Positions 28,573 to 38,126 of a stretch of DNA of 64,000 bases are shown piece after piece. The notes beneath the pieces were generated by a model. The model was not told where the DNA came from and did not search any database. It saw only the letters and a program-made list of their open reading frames with translations. Origin of the DNA: Zhongshania aliphaticivorans (lineage in GTDB: Bacteria; Pseudomonadota; Gammaproteobacteria; Pseudomonadales; Spongiibacteraceae); NCBI RefSeq assembly GCF_902705855.1, contig NZ_CACSIJ010000014.1:391487-455486 (forward strand), read 5' to 3'. The position numbers and the translations under genes are program-made. Each line of letters starts with the position of its first letter. The stretch's first letter is position 1.

Positions 28573-30483
28573 ATGAAAAATAATAATCAGCTGGCGGCAG
28601 CTATTACCCTTGCTACACTCGGATTAAGTAACCCTGCGTGGTCGGCGAACGGCGAGCTATTCGGGATTGATTACAGTTCTAGTGGCTTTATTCGTGTTGA
28701 AGCAGCGGCGAAGACGGTTGGTGAAGAAAATCCCTTTAATCAGCGCGGCAATGTCTTTAATGGTGAATCGGTTAGCCGTTTCGGTGGGATTAATGCAGGC
28801 ACGTTATTAGGTTTGAATTTACCTATTTCTGTGGGCGTTCCCATTAGTGATACGGCTACTCGAAATGGCGAGCCGGCTAATAACGATTTTAATGTTACTC
28901 AAGTGCGCTTAGAAAATACGGTGCAATTGCGTTTTAGTGACAATTGGTCTGCCACAGCTAAAATTCGTGGCATCTTTGATGCGGCGCAATACGATGAGTT
29001 CGATCCGAGTAGCGTGAATAGCAATGCGGCCGGTTATTTATATGGCGAGTCAAATTATTTTGAATACGATGATTATAAAACAGGCGGTGAGCAGAATCGC
29101 TTAGAAGTTGCCGGTGACAATTACATGGTGGATTTTCCATCACTGTATTTAGATTATCAAAACGGGCCCATTTTAGTACGCGCTGGTAATCAGCAAATTG
29201 CATGGGGCCAAGCCTTGTTTTTTCGGGTAATGGATGTTGCTAATGGCTTGGATTTGCGCCGACATTTGATATTGGATTTCGCTTCAGAAGAATATGCGGA
29301 TGAGCGGATATCGTCCCCAGCCATTAGGGTGTCGTACCAATTAAACTCTAGCTGGGAGTTGGATATGTTTGCGCAAGCTTTTCAGCCTACTATTTATGCA
29401 AACCCAAATACGCCATACAACGTGATTCCTAGCCAGTTCACAGTTCATGATCGGTATAGCGACGCAAATGAAAAAATTAATAGCGGCTTTCGTTTGAAAG
29501 GCAATATTGGTGATTTCGGTTTACAGTTTATGTACACCAATCGTTACAACCCCGACGGCGTTATTCGTTGGACGGCATCAGGCGTTAATCGAGACGCTCC
29601 TGGTTTGCCAGGCACAGGTTTGATTCTGGCTGAGACGCCATTGGAAGTAGACCCAACAGGTGTATGGAGCGCTGAGGAATGGTTCACTTATGCTGGTATG
29701 GCAAGGCTAGATGGTGCTGAAGGTTTGAACAAGCTGATCACGGAGTTTCCTGCATCGCAGCTGTTATTGGCTAGACCCGTAAACGGAATTGATGCGGCCA
29801 AAGAAGAGTTGGACTTGTTCTTTATTCTTACTGGCGGTGTAACGGGCAGTCTCACTAGTGGCCAAGGTATGGGTGGTTTGCGTGGTCATATCGAGCGCGA
29901 ATATAAGCGAGAAGATATTTTTGGTACTGGATTTAGCTATGTCTTTAGCGGCGAGCCCGGTAGCTGGCTTGATCAGTTAATTCTAAATTTTGAGGTGTCA
30001 TTTACACCAGATCGTGTATTTACCTCGCCAGACCTGCGCCAAGATTATTTGGTTGAAGATGAATTTATATCAGCCTTAGTTCTAGAAAAATATCAGCGCT
30101 TCAGTCGAAATTTTCCTGCGACTTACTTCGTTTTTCAATGGATGCATCGCACAGAGAGTGATTTATTCGGTCGACATTTGAGTGGCATGGGCGGCACTGC
30201 GAACAATACGCCCTTAGGTGTAGACGGATGGGATGGATTGGTATTGGCACTGCAGCAACCTTTTCCTGGTTTGGTGTGGCGAGCGGATCTTTCGGTACTG
30301 TATGACACGCGTGGTGGTATTTTTGTGCAGCCAGCACTTAAATGGAAGCCTAGTGGAAACTGGAATGTTGAGGCTTTCTATACCTATATAGATGATGATA
30401 TTAGCTCAGGCGCTAACGAGAATATTATGCAGACTTTTGATTGGGCTGAGGAGTTTGGATTAAGGGTAGCTTACCAGTTCTAA
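28573..30483 (+). CDS. DUF1302 outer-membrane beta-barrel protein
   Basis: 636 residues with a Sec signal peptide (cleavage after PAWSA, about residue 25) and a long mature part rich in alternating strands, Tyr, Asn and Gly, ending in a phenylalanine (LRVAYQF), the usual C-terminal signal for outer-membrane barrels. The YLDYQNGPILVRAGNQQIAWGQALFFR block is characteristic of DUF1302. It is probably a porin-like outer-membrane channel for a hydrophobic compound. It ends the MMPL-DUF1329-YCF48-DUF1302 unit and is followed by a strong terminator. Confidence 0.87.
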   Translation: MKNNNQLAAAITLATLGLSNPAWSANGELFGIDYSSSGFIRVEAAAKTVGEENPFNQRGNVFNGESVSRFGGINAGTLLGLNLPISVGVPISDTATRNGEPANNDFNVTQVRLENTVQLRFSDNWSATAKIRGIFDAAQYDEFDPSSVNSNAAGYLYGESNYFEYDDYKTGGEQNRLEVAGDNYMVDFPSLYLDYQNGPILVRAGNQQIAWGQALFFRVMDVANGLDLRRHLILDFASEEYADERISSPAIRVSYQLNSSWELDMFAQAFQPTIYANPNTPYNVIPSQFTVHDRYSDANEKINSGFRLKGNIGDFGLQFMYTNRYNPDGVIRWTASGVNRDAPGLPGTGLILAETPLEVDPTGVWSAEEWFTYAGMARLDGAEGLNKLITEFPASQLLLARPVNGIDAAKEELDLFFILTGGVTGSLTSGQGMGGLRGHIEREYKREDIFGTGFSYVFSGEPGSWLDQLILNFEVSFTPDRVFTSPDLRQDYLVEDEFISALVLEKYQRFSRNFPATYFVFQWMHRTESDLFGRHLSGMGGTANNTPLGVDGWDGLVLALQQPFPGLVWRADLSVLYDTRGGIFVQPALKWKPSGNWNVEAFYTYIDDDISSGANENIMQTFDWAEEFGLRVAYQF

Positions 30484-30538
30484 TACCTACCCTGCCGGGG
30501 CGAGTACTCGGCTTTGTCCGCGTAATTACGGGACCTTT

Positions 30539-30565
30539 CCGGCGGGATTTCCCGCCGGCTTTTTC
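30539..30565 (+). terminator. Strong rho-independent terminator after DUF1302
   Basis: CCGGCGGG (30539-30546), ATTT loop, CCCGCCGG (30551-30558), then CTTTTTC. It splits the block before the second DUF1329 gene, which starts only 29 nt later, so partial read-through is likely. Confidence 0.9.
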
Positions 30566-30593
30566 TTTGGTTCTTTTGTTGGTGAGAAGCGTC

Positions 30594-31970
30594 ATGGTAT
30601 TTCATATAAAACAATACGATCGACACTACGTAAGACGCGAGTTCTTGAAAAAAACAGCGGGACTTGCCTTGGGTGGTTTGTTAATGCCGGTATGGAAGGC
30701 AATGGCAAACAATGGCGATTTTGCTGCGGCCTATCCCGATGAATTGCTATCGATTGATGAGTACAGTGGCGGCAAATTAAAAGCCGGTGATTACATAGAC
30801 GCTAGCAATGTAGAGCTAGTGAAAGATTTACTGGAGCCCGTTAAGTACTACCAAGTTAAAGAAATGGGTCGTCGTTTACGGCTGCGGGAAACGACCCGCG
30901 ACATAATGAAGTTAAGTCCTTGGGAATATCTTGAGGCCAGCTTCAAAAATCGTGGTCAGGCGAAATTTGATGACAAGGGCAATGTTGTCACGCTGGACGG
31001 TAAGCCTTGGATTGGCGGTCTGCCTTTTCCGGAAGCAAAAAGCGGTTTGGAATTGTTCGCCGGATTAACTATGAGTTGGGGCCGGCACGATGCGTCTTTT
31101 TACGCCATTCGGGAATACGATTTAAGTCGTGAGGGCAAAGTAAATTACCAATATGAAAATGGCTGGGCTGAATATGCACCCACTGGCAGAGTGGTGTTGC
31201 CAGGGGTGTACTGGAAAGGCCATGAAGACAAGCTGCGCTATCAAAGCGTGTTTTTTTCCGAGCCTGATAGCGTGCGTGGCACGTCGTATCTAAATATATG
31301 GCATTACGATCAGAATAAATTTCCTGAACTATACGGCTACATTCCAGATTTTAAACGTATTCGACGCTTTCCTACCGATCAGCGCTTTGAGCCTTTGGTG
31401 CCAGGGTCGAGCTTGTACTTATCAGATGCCTGGGCGGCGGGCGACCCACTACATACATGGGGTAATTACAAAATAGTATCGCGCGGGCCCATGTTGGCTG
31501 CAGTGAGCGGCGGTTGGAATTCATCTAGTGAGAGCTGGGCACACACTACCCACGGTGGGCCTAAAGGAGATACCTTCTGGGATACCGACGTCGAGTTAGT
31601 CCCTGAAGCGATTGCGGTCGATGCCGAGCCAACGGGCTTTCCGCGCGCACCAGTCGGTAAAAAACGCGTGTGGTTTGATGCTCGCACTCAGCTACCGCTA
31701 GGTATGGTGTCATTTGATAGGCGAGGCGAAATTTTCCGTTCTTTTGATGGCGCATACGGGCTGTATGAGGATGGGAATAAGCGCGTGATGGACGGCAAAC
31801 ATCCCTATTGGTCTTGGGGGCATGTTCATGCGTTTGATGTGCAAACAGGGCAGATGACGCGCCTAGAACAAATGGCCAGTATGAGTGGTGGCCATAAGAT
31901 GATGGTGAATGATCAGGATATATACGACCGCTATTTAACCAATAGTGCATTGCGGCGCTTAGGTAATTAA
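30594..31970 (+). CDS. DUF1329 protein, Tat-exported (copy 2)
   Basis: 458 residues from ATG 30594 (GGTGAGAAG ribosome-binding site); an upstream in-frame start at 30567 overlaps the terminator tail and is rejected. It has the same plan as copy 1: HIKQYDRHYVRREFLKKTAG Tat signal, then AAAYPDELLSID, VKEMGRR, KPWIGGLPFPEAKSG, YQSVFFSEPDSV and LYLSDAWAAGDPLHTWGNYKI. It is clearly a paralogue but diverged throughout, implying a second ligand or partner. The gene lies after the terminator and before the AcuI/SDR genes. Confidence 0.86.
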   Translation: MVFHIKQYDRHYVRREFLKKTAGLALGGLLMPVWKAMANNGDFAAAYPDELLSIDEYSGGKLKAGDYIDASNVELVKDLLEPVKYYQVKEMGRRLRLRETTRDIMKLSPWEYLEASFKNRGQAKFDDKGNVVTLDGKPWIGGLPFPEAKSGLELFAGLTMSWGRHDASFYAIREYDLSREGKVNYQYENGWAEYAPTGRVVLPGVYWKGHEDKLRYQSVFFSEPDSVRGTSYLNIWHYDQNKFPELYGYIPDFKRIRRFPTDQRFEPLVPGSSLYLSDAWAAGDPLHTWGNYKIVSRGPMLAAVSGGWNSSSESWAHTTHGGPKGDTFWDTDVELVPEAIAVDAEPTGFPRAPVGKKRVWFDARTQLPLGMVSFDRRGEIFRSFDGAYGLYEDGNKRVMDGKHPYWSWGHVHAFDVQTGQMTRLEQMASMSGGHKMMVNDQDIYDRYLTNSALRRLGN

Positions 31971-31998
31971 CACGTAATTTTATAATGAGGTAAATGAC

Positions 31999-32991
31999 AT
32001 GACACAGACTTATAAGGCATTGGTAGCAAAGCGTTTGGACGGAAAACTGGCGGTAGGTTTTGAACAGTTGAGTGCGGCCGAAATTGGCGAAGGCGATGTG
32101 GAAATTGCGGTTGAGTATTCAACCCTAAATTACAAAGATGGTTTGGCCATGAGCGATGCCATACCGATTGTTCAGCAAGACAAATTAATACTCGGTATTG
32201 ATATGGCCGGTACCGTTGTCAGTTCAGATAACTCACGTTTCAGTGTTGGCGATAAAGTTGTATTGAATGGCTATGGCGCATCAGAAACTCATAACGGGGG
32301 TTATACCCAACGTTTGCGTACAAAAGGCGAATACTTGGTGAAGCTGCCGGCAGGTATAAGTACTCGTCAGGCAATGGCCATTGGCACCGCTGGCTACACT
32401 GCCATGTTGTCGGTTATGCGTTTGGAGCGTCTTGGCGTGGTGCCAGAGTCTGGTGTTGTTTTGGTAACGGGGGCGTCTGGTGGTGTTGGTACCGTCGCGA
32501 TTTCTTTGCTGTCTGCTTTAGGGTATCGGGTAACCGCATCAACAGGCCGAATGGAAGAGGCAGATTTTTTAAAGAGCCTTGGTGCAAGTGATGTTATTAA
32601 TCGCGCCGAGCTATCTGAGCCAGGTGAAATGATGCAGGCCCCGCGATGGGCGGCTGCGGTAGATTCTTGCGGTAGCCATACCTTGGCAAACGTGATTGCG
32701 CAGCTGCATTACAGTGGTGTGGTAACAGCCTGCGGTTTGGCTCAGGGTTTAGATTTACCTAGCAATATGATGCCGTTTGCGCTGCGCAATGTGTCGTTAT
32801 TAGGTGTGGATTCAGTTCATGCGCCTATGCCTTTACGAGAAGAAGCGTGGCGCAGATTGGCGAAGGATTTAGATATGGCCAAGCTAGAAGCCTTGTTGGT
32901 GAATATCCCCTTTGATGATGTGCCGGCGGCCGCCGGTAAAATTCTACAGGGACAAATTCGCGGGCGAGCTGTCGTCGAAATTGGATCTTAG
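31999..32991 (+). CDS. acuI: AcuI/YhdH-type medium-chain reductase
   Basis: 330 residues, zinc-independent medium-chain dehydrogenase/reductase. NYKDGLA, GIDMAGTV, GGYTQRLR and the NADP fingerprint VTGASGGVGTVAISLL are those of AcuI/YhdH, which reduces acryloyl-CoA to propionyl-CoA. Here it may handle acryloyl-CoA or another short enoyl-CoA released from side-chain degradation. A GAGG ribosome-binding site precedes the ATG. It lies between the second DUF1329 gene and two SDRs on the same strand. Confidence 0.8.
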   Translation: MTQTYKALVAKRLDGKLAVGFEQLSAAEIGEGDVEIAVEYSTLNYKDGLAMSDAIPIVQQDKLILGIDMAGTVVSSDNSRFSVGDKVVLNGYGASETHNGGYTQRLRTKGEYLVKLPAGISTRQAMAIGTAGYTAMLSVMRLERLGVVPESGVVLVTGASGGVGTVAISLLSALGYRVTASTGRMEEADFLKSLGASDVINRAELSEPGEMMQAPRWAAAVDSCGSHTLANVIAQLHYSGVVTACGLAQGLDLPSNMMPFALRNVSLLGVDSVHAPMPLREEAWRRLAKDLDMAKLEALLVNIPFDDVPAAAGKILQGQIRGRAVVEIGS

Positions 32992-33001
32992 TCACCGTTA
33001 A

Positions 33002-33024
33002 ATTATTTTAAAAACTAAAATAAT
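33002..33024. repeat. A/T-only inverted repeat upstream of SDR gene
   Basis: ATTATTTTA (33002-33010) and TAAAATAAT (33016-33024), perfect 9-bp arms with a 5-nt loop, immediately before the AAGGA ribosome-binding site of the SDR at 33037. It could be a weak hairpin or an operator. Confidence 0.4.
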
Positions 33025-33036
33025 AAGGATTCTGTT

Positions 33037-33858
33037 ATGAGTAATGAGCTCGCCGTTTTCGGTTTAGAGGGTAAGGTCGCAGTGGTGACGGGTGCCGGCG
33101 GTGGTATTGGGGAAGCTTGCGCGCGGATGTTTGCAAAGGCCGGCGCCGCCGTAATGCTAAGCGATATAAATATAGAGTCTTGCGAGCGCATTGCAGCGGA
33201 TCTCAATGAGCAGGGCTTGCAGGCGAAGGCTATACGGTTAGATGTGACGAGTGAGGAAGATTGGGCGGCATTAAAGCTGGCGCTGCAAGATTGGAAAAAC
33301 CGCTGGGATGTATTGCTTAATAACGCCGGTATTTATATTGGTGGCTTGCTAGAGAGCAACACCAGTGCGCAGGTAAGTAAGATTAATCAAATAAATATTG
33401 AGTCGGTATTTCTTGGTACGCGAGCAGCGGCTGAAAGCATGAAACCGGGCGCTGCTTTCGGTCAGGGTGGCTCTATTATTAATTTGTCATCTATTGCAGG
33501 TTTGGTTGGCGTGCCTGGTCATAGTATTTATGGTGCAACGAAAGGTGCGGTTCGCTCTTTAACTAAACACAGTGCTGTAGAGTTTGCCAAATTTGGTTAT
33601 GGGATTCGTGTTAATTCTCTGCATCCCGGTTTAATAGAAACCGCAATGGGCGATCAAGCTTTGCAAGACTTTGTAGACATTGGCGTGGTTGCCAATGTCG
33701 AAGAAGCAGCGGCGCTGCTTAAATCGGCAATGATACCGATGGGACGTTTGGGCAATGTGCAAGATATTGCGAATGCCGCGTTGTTCTTAGCGTCTGATGC
33801 GAGTTCCTACGTGACGGGCATTGAGCTAACAGTCGATGGCGGCTTTTGCGCTGGGTAA
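33037..33858 (+). CDS. SDR-family oxidoreductase (3-hydroxyacyl/hydroxysteroid dehydrogenase-like)
   Basis: 273 residues, classical short-chain dehydrogenase. TGAGGGIGEACARMF nucleotide-binding loop, LLNNAGI, catalytic serine in NLSSIAG and the YGATK catalytic tetrad segment, then RVNSLHPGLIETAM. It would oxidise or reduce a hydroxyl on the imported substrate or a beta-hydroxyacyl-CoA with NAD(H). Followed after 14 nt by a second SDR. Confidence 0.87.
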   Translation: MSNELAVFGLEGKVAVVTGAGGGIGEACARMFAKAGAAVMLSDINIESCERIAADLNEQGLQAKAIRLDVTSEEDWAALKLALQDWKNRWDVLLNNAGIYIGGLLESNTSAQVSKINQINIESVFLGTRAAAESMKPGAAFGQGGSIINLSSIAGLVGVPGHSIYGATKGAVRSLTKHSAVEFAKFGYGIRVNSLHPGLIETAMGDQALQDFVDIGVVANVEEAAALLKSAMIPMGRLGNVQDIANAALFLASDASSYVTGIELTVDGGFCAG

Positions 33859-33872
33859 TACTAGGAGATTTT

Positions 33873-34643
33873 ATGTCTTGTCAGGGCAAGGTCGCATTGG
33901 TTACGGGTGCCGGTGTAGGTATAGGGGAAGCGACATGCAGAGGCTTAGCGGCAGCTGGCGCGGTTGTTGTGGTTAGTGATATTGATGAAGCATCAGGCAG
34001 TCGAGTGGCGAATGAATTAAATGCTGCAGGCCATCAAGCGATTTTCATGCGTTTAGATGTGTGTGACGAGTCGCAGTGGCAGGCGGTAGTCGCGGAAATT
34101 ATCACTCGCTTTGGCGGTTTACAGATTTTGATTAATAACGCGGGCATTGCCAATATCTGCGGAATTGAAGACGAGACTTTAGAAGGCTGGCGTAAAACCA
34201 ACACTATTAATAGTGATGCGGTATTTCTTGGTACGCGGGAAGCGATCAAGGTGATGAAAGAGTCCGGTGGAAGCATTGTAAATATTTCGTCGATAGAGGG
34301 AATTGTCGGTGATCCAATGCTGCCAGCCTACAATGCCAGTAAAGGTGCGGTGCGCGCGTTTACAAAATCCGTCGCCTTGTATTGCGCAGACAAAGCTTAT
34401 TCCATCAGAGTCAATTCTGTGCATCCAGGTTATGTGGCTACGCCATTAGTAAGTGGTGCCTTGTCTCGGTTAAGCAGTAGCGACGCCGAGGCATTCGCTC
34501 AGCGCGTTGTCGCCAGTATACCGATGGGCCGTATGGCTGAGGCAGCCGAGATTGCCAAGGGCATTGTATTTCTGGCGTCCGATGATGCGAGCTATATGAC
34601 CGGTTCCGAGTTAATCATGGATGGCGGTTACACGGCTCGTTAA
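33873..34643 (+). CDS. SDR-family oxidoreductase
   Basis: 256 residues from ATG 33873 (TAGGAG ribosome-binding site); the longer frame start at 33846 overlaps the preceding gene and lacks one. Classical SDR motifs TGAGVGIGEATCRGL, LINNAGI, NISSIEG, YNASK and SVHPGYVATPLV. It is paralogous to the preceding SDR and presumably acts in sequence with it. It is the last gene of the plus-strand lipid block. Confidence 0.87.
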   Translation: MSCQGKVALVTGAGVGIGEATCRGLAAAGAVVVVSDIDEASGSRVANELNAAGHQAIFMRLDVCDESQWQAVVAEIITRFGGLQILINNAGIANICGIEDETLEGWRKTNTINSDAVFLGTREAIKVMKESGGSIVNISSIEGIVGDPMLPAYNASKGAVRAFTKSVALYCADKAYSIRVNSVHPGYVATPLVSGALSRLSSSDAEAFAQRVVASIPMGRMAEAAEIAKGIVFLASDDASYMTGSELIMDGGYTAR

Positions 34644-34705
34644 CGTAAAGCCGCTGCCCCCGCGATACAGTCACCGCGGAGTCTCGCTTGAAGGAGTAGC
34701 TTGCG

Positions 34706-34711
34706 TATAAT
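34706..34711 (+). promoter_or_regulatory. Possible -10 box before 34751 gene
   Basis: TATAAT at 34706-34711, 40 nt before the small acidic gene. The candidate TTGAAG at 34688 is only 12 nt away, too close for a standard -35, so the assignment rests on the -10 box. Confidence 0.35.
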
Positions 34712-34750
34712 AGTGCGATGATTGTCTGCCACTATTGTGAGTTACTCCCC

Positions 34751-35005
34751 ATGTCTGAAAATACTGAACTTAAATTATCCCCACTGAGCCGCACCATTGA
34801 GCAAGATGGTAAAACCCTTCGCGTTGAAATTTGTGAAGATGGTGATGGTGCTTGGGTGCTTGAGGTTTTTGACGAGTTTAATAACTCTACAGTATGGGAA
34901 GATGCCTTTGAGTCTGACGAAGATGCTTTATTTGAAATAGAGGCAACCATACGGGAAGAGGGCATCGACTGCTTGATTGGTCCTGTTGACGGCGGTATGG
35001 CGTGA
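34751..35005 (+). CDS. Small acidic conserved protein
   Basis: 84 residues from ATG 34751. Strongly acidic, no signal peptide; begins with MSENTEL and contains LSPLSRTIEQDGKTL, a central EDGDGAWVLEVFDE strand pair and a C-terminal helix with LFEIEATIREEGIDCLIG. I recall similar small proteins beside folate-pathway genes in pseudomonads but cannot name a function. Its stop overlaps the next gene's GTG start (GTGA), indicating coupling with the pteridine reductase. Confidence 0.7.
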   Translation: MSENTELKLSPLSRTIEQDGKTLRVEICEDGDGAWVLEVFDEFNNSTVWEDAFESDEDALFEIEATIREEGIDCLIGPVDGGMA

Positions 35006-35793
35006 ATGTGAGTGGGCGTGGGGATGGGAATGGAAGCGACATGTTTGATGGCGAAGACTCGCCGGTCGCCTTAGTTACCGGCGCAGCTCAGCGTTTGGGT
35101 GCTGAAATTTGTCGGCGGCTTCATGCGCGTGGCTATCGTATTATTATTCATTACCGGCATTCCGCGGCGGCAGCGAATGACTTGTGTGACGTCTTAAATA
35201 CTCTGCGATCTAAGTCTGCAGTGACTTTAAGTGCGGATATGAATTCAATTGCTGACGTTGAGGTTTTAGCAGTCAAAGCGGTGTCGCAATGGCAGCGTTT
35301 GGACGTGTTGGTAAATAATGCCTCTGGTTTTTATCCGACGTCGATGGGGTCGGTAACTGAGTCGCAGTGGGATGATTTGTTTGGCAGCAACCTTAAGGGC
35401 GCTTTCTTTTTGTCACAGGCTGTGGCGCCTGCTTTGAAGATGGCAGCGGGATGCATCGTTAATCTTGTCGATATCTACGGTAGTAAACCTTTAAAAAGCT
35501 ACCCAGCTTATTCTATGGCGAAGGCGGGGGTGGCCATGATGACACAATCTTTGGCGCTGGAACTGGCGCCGGATGTTCGTGTGAACGGGGTGTCGCCGGG
35601 CGCGATTTTATGGCCAGCTGAAGAAACCGAATACAGTATTCAAGAAAAGCAGGAGTTGAGCCAGCGGGTGCCTTTACAGCGGCAAGGTGAGGCTACTGAT
35701 ATCGCCCAGACGGTGGTGTTCTTGGTCGCTGATGCACCTTATATTACGGGGCAAATTATTGCTGTCGATGGCGGCCGCTCGGTGTCGTTGTAG
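35002..35793 (+). CDS. folM: Pteridine reductase-like SDR (FolM type)
   Basis: 263 residues. SDR fold with TGAAQRLGAEICRRLHARGY, HYRHSAAAA (NADPH 2'-phosphate preference), NNASGFYPTSMG, an active-site YSMAK and RVNGVSPGAILWP. The NNASGFYPT and GAILWP motifs are typical of pteridine reductases and FolM, which reduce dihydromonapterin or dihydrofolate. Start GTG 35002 overlaps the previous stop; ATG 35041 is a possible alternative. Converges on acs with a shared terminator. Confidence 0.78.
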   Translation: MNVSGRGDGNGSDMFDGEDSPVALVTGAAQRLGAEICRRLHARGYRIIIHYRHSAAAANDLCDVLNTLRSKSAVTLSADMNSIADVEVLAVKAVSQWQRLDVLVNNASGFYPTSMGSVTESQWDDLFGSNLKGAFFLSQAVAPALKMAAGCIVNLVDIYGSKPLKSYPAYSMAKAGVAMMTQSLALELAPDVRVNGVSPGAILWPAEETEYSIQEKQELSQRVPLQRQGEATDIAQTVVFLVADAPYITGQIIAVDGGRSVSL

Positions 35794-35900
35794 GTCCAGA
35801 AAAGCGATGTCTGCTTTGATATAGCGGCATATTCTATTTGTCTTTGCTGTTGAGTATCTTTTTTAGTTTTTGATTTTTCTTTTCATAAACGCGTTGAAAT

Positions 35901-35935
35901 AAAAATGGGGTGCACGTAGTTGTGCACCCCGTTTT
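35901..35935. terminator. Bidirectional terminator folM/acs
   Basis: GGGGTGCAC (35907-35915) pairs with GTGCACCCC (35922-35930) around a 6-nt loop, with AAAAA before and GTTTTG after, so it can stop transcription from both convergent genes. Confidence 0.88.
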
Positions 35936-35950
35936 GCATTGTGATATCTA

Positions 35951-37888
35951 TTAGCGATTTAGGCGATCTTCAACGAGGTTATCTACCACCGCCGGATCGG
36001 CCAGCGTTGACGTGTCGCCTAGCGTATCGAGTTCGTTGGCGGCAATTTTGCGCAAAATACGCCGCATGATTTTGCCTGAACGGGTTTTAGGTAGTCCCGG
36101 TGCCCACTGAATTAAGTCTGGTTTGGCGATGGGGCCTATTTCTTGAACGCAGAGCGCGGTGAGTTCTTTTATGAGTTGCTCGCTGCCAACGACGTCATGC
36201 ATAAGGGTGACGTAGGCGTAAATTCCCTGTCCTTTAAGATCGTGGGGATAACCCACGACGGCGGCTTCGGCAACGGCCTCATGAAGTACCAGTGCGCTTT
36301 CTACTTCAGCGGTACCCATGCGGTGGCCCGAAATATTTAGAACGTCATCAACGCGGCCGGTAATCCAGTAGTCGCCGTCGGCGTCGCGGCGGGCGCCGTC
36401 GCCGGTAAAGTAGTAGCCGGGGTGGGTGCTGAAATAGGTTTCGATAAGGCGTTGATGGTCGCCATAGACGCTACGGATTTGCCCAGGCCATGAGCGTTTT
36501 ATCACTAATAAGCCTTCACCGGCACCTTCGATTTCTTTGCCGTCAGTGTCTAGCAGCGCGGGTTCAACACCAAAGAAGGGGCGGGTGGCCGAGCCGGGCT
36601 TCATATCGATGGCGCCGGGTAGCGGGGTGAGCATATGAGCGCCGGTTTCGGTTTGCCACCATGTGTCTACGATGGGGCAGCGCTCCTCCCCAACAACGCG
36701 GTGGTACCACTCCCACGCTTCGGGGTTGATGGGCTCGCCTACAGTGCCGAGCAAGCGCAAGCTGCTGCGATCCGTTTTGTTCACGAACTCGTCGCCAGCA
36801 CCCATTAGGGCGCGCAGTGCGGTCGGCGCGGTGTAGAAAATACTGACCTTGTGCTTGTCGATCACCTGCCAGCAGCGTGAGGCGTCGGGGTAGGTTGGTA
36901 CGCCTTCAAATAGCAGCGTGGTACCGCCGTTGGCGAGTGGGCCATACACAATATAGCTGTGGCCGGTAATCCAGCCTACGTCTGCAGTACACCAAAACAC
37001 TTCACCGTCTTTGTAGTCAAAAACGTATTTGTGGCTCATGGCAGATTGCAGCAGGTAGCCGGCGCTGGTGTGCAGCACGCCTTTGGGTTTACCGGTGGAG
37101 CCAGAGGTGTAAAGAATGAATAGCGGGGCTTCGCTTTCTACGGCAACGGCGGGACATTCTGCAGATACCTTGGCGACTTCGTCGTGGTACCAGATATCGC
37201 GGTCGGCCTGCCAGTTTATGGCGCCGCCGGTGCGCTTTATGACTAGGCAAGATTCAATACTAGGGCAGTCACGCAGGGCGAGGTCGGCATTGGCTTTGAG
37301 GGCGATTTTTTTGCCGCTGCGCAGGCCTTCATCGGCGGTAATGAGAATTTTGCATTCGGCGTTTTGGATGCGATCTTTAAGTGCTTCTGGCGAGAAGCCG
37401 CCAAATACCACTGAGTGAACAGCGCCGATGCGTGCGCAGGCTAGCATGGCGTAGGCTGCCTCTGGAATCATTGGCATGTAAATACATACCCGATCACCTT
37501 TGGTAATTCCTTGGGCTAGCAGTACATTTGCAAGTTTACAGACGGCGGTATGGAGTTCGCGATAAGTAATATGACTGGATTCGGCGGGGTTGTCGCCCTC
37601 CCAGATAATCGCGGTTTGGTCGCCACGAGTGTCTAAATGACGGTCTATGCAGTTATAGGCAACATTTAGTTTTCCACCGTCAAACCAGCTTGCTTCGCCT
37701 TTTTCAAAGTCGTATCGGTTAATTGTGTGCCAGCGTTTGTCCCAGCTTAAAAATTCATCTGCTTGGTCTGCCCAGAAGTTGTCGGCATCGTTGAGTGATT
37801 GGTGGTACATCTCGTCGTATTGCGCTCGATTAATGTGAGCGCTGGCGGCGAACGCAGGTGGAACGGGATGGACGATACTCTTGCTCAT
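35951..37888 (-). CDS. acs: Acetyl-CoA synthetase, Acs
   Basis: 645 residues from ATG 37888 (AGAGAG upstream; an in-frame ATG at 37909 is less suitable). It activates acetate to acetyl-CoA through acetyl-AMP. Motifs: [28 protein letters not shown], the hinge region [25 protein letters not shown] and a C-terminal [12 protein letters not shown] whose lysine is the usual acetylation-regulated residue. In pseudomonads acsA also lies near panC, so this keeps an ancestral neighbourhood. Single gene with its own 3' terminator. Confidence 0.95.
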   Translation of the reverse strand: MSKSIVHPVPPAFAASAHINRAQYDEMYHQSLNDADNFWADQADEFLSWDKRWHTINRYDFEKGEASWFDGGKLNVAYNCIDRHLDTRGDQTAIIWEGDNPAESSHITYRELHTAVCKLANVLLAQGITKGDRVCIYMPMIPEAAYAMLACARIGAVHSVVFGGFSPEALKDRIQNAECKILITADEGLRSGKKIALKANADLALRDCPSIESCLVIKRTGGAINWQADRDIWYHDEVAKVSAECPAVAVESEAPLFILYTSGSTGKPKGVLHTSAGYLLQSAMSHKYVFDYKDGEVFWCTADVGWITGHSYIVYGPLANGGTTLLFEGVPTYPDASRCWQVIDKHKVSIFYTAPTALRALMGAGDEFVNKTDRSSLRLLGTVGEPINPEAWEWYHRVVGEERCPIVDTWWQTETGAHMLTPLPGAIDMKPGSATRPFFGVEPALLDTDGKEIEGAGEGLLVIKRSWPGQIRSVYGDHQRLIETYFSTHPGYYFTGDGARRDADGDYWITGRVDDVLNISGHRMGTAEVESALVLHEAVAEAAVVGYPHDLKGQGIYAYVTLMHDVVGSEQLIKELTALCVQEIGPIAKPDLIQWAPGLPKTRSGKIMRRILRKIAANELDTLGDTSTLADPAVVDNLVEDRLNR

Positions 37889-38097
37889 GACGTTACTCTC
37901 TTTATGCATTTGTTATGATTTTGGGTCTGCTGTAAATGCTGGCTACGACCAGAACAGATGATGTCGCTTACTGGCAGGATAACGGCTTGGTCGTGCGGAT
38001 TGAACCCTAAAATAGACTAATTTTATTTGCAGAAATAAGAAGATGGCAGGCAGGGGGAATTCACCGGCAAAGGGCAGCTAAATATCGGGAAGGATAG

Positions 38098-38121
38098 TGG
38101 CAGAGGCGGGCGCCCCTGCCA
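38098..38121 (-). terminator. GC-rich hairpin after panD
   Basis: TGGCAG (38098-38103) pairs with CTGCCA (38116-38121), with an inner GGCG/CGCC pair. Lies directly after panD on the minus strand; the U-tract is absent. Confidence 0.4.
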
Positions 38122-38126
38122 GAGAA

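Noticed and set aside
31957..31970. TAGGTAATTAACACG near the end of the second DUF1329 gene as a fourth copy of the shared motif
   Set aside because: The TAATTAACA core matches, but the left half differs in sequence and spacing and the site is inside the coding end.
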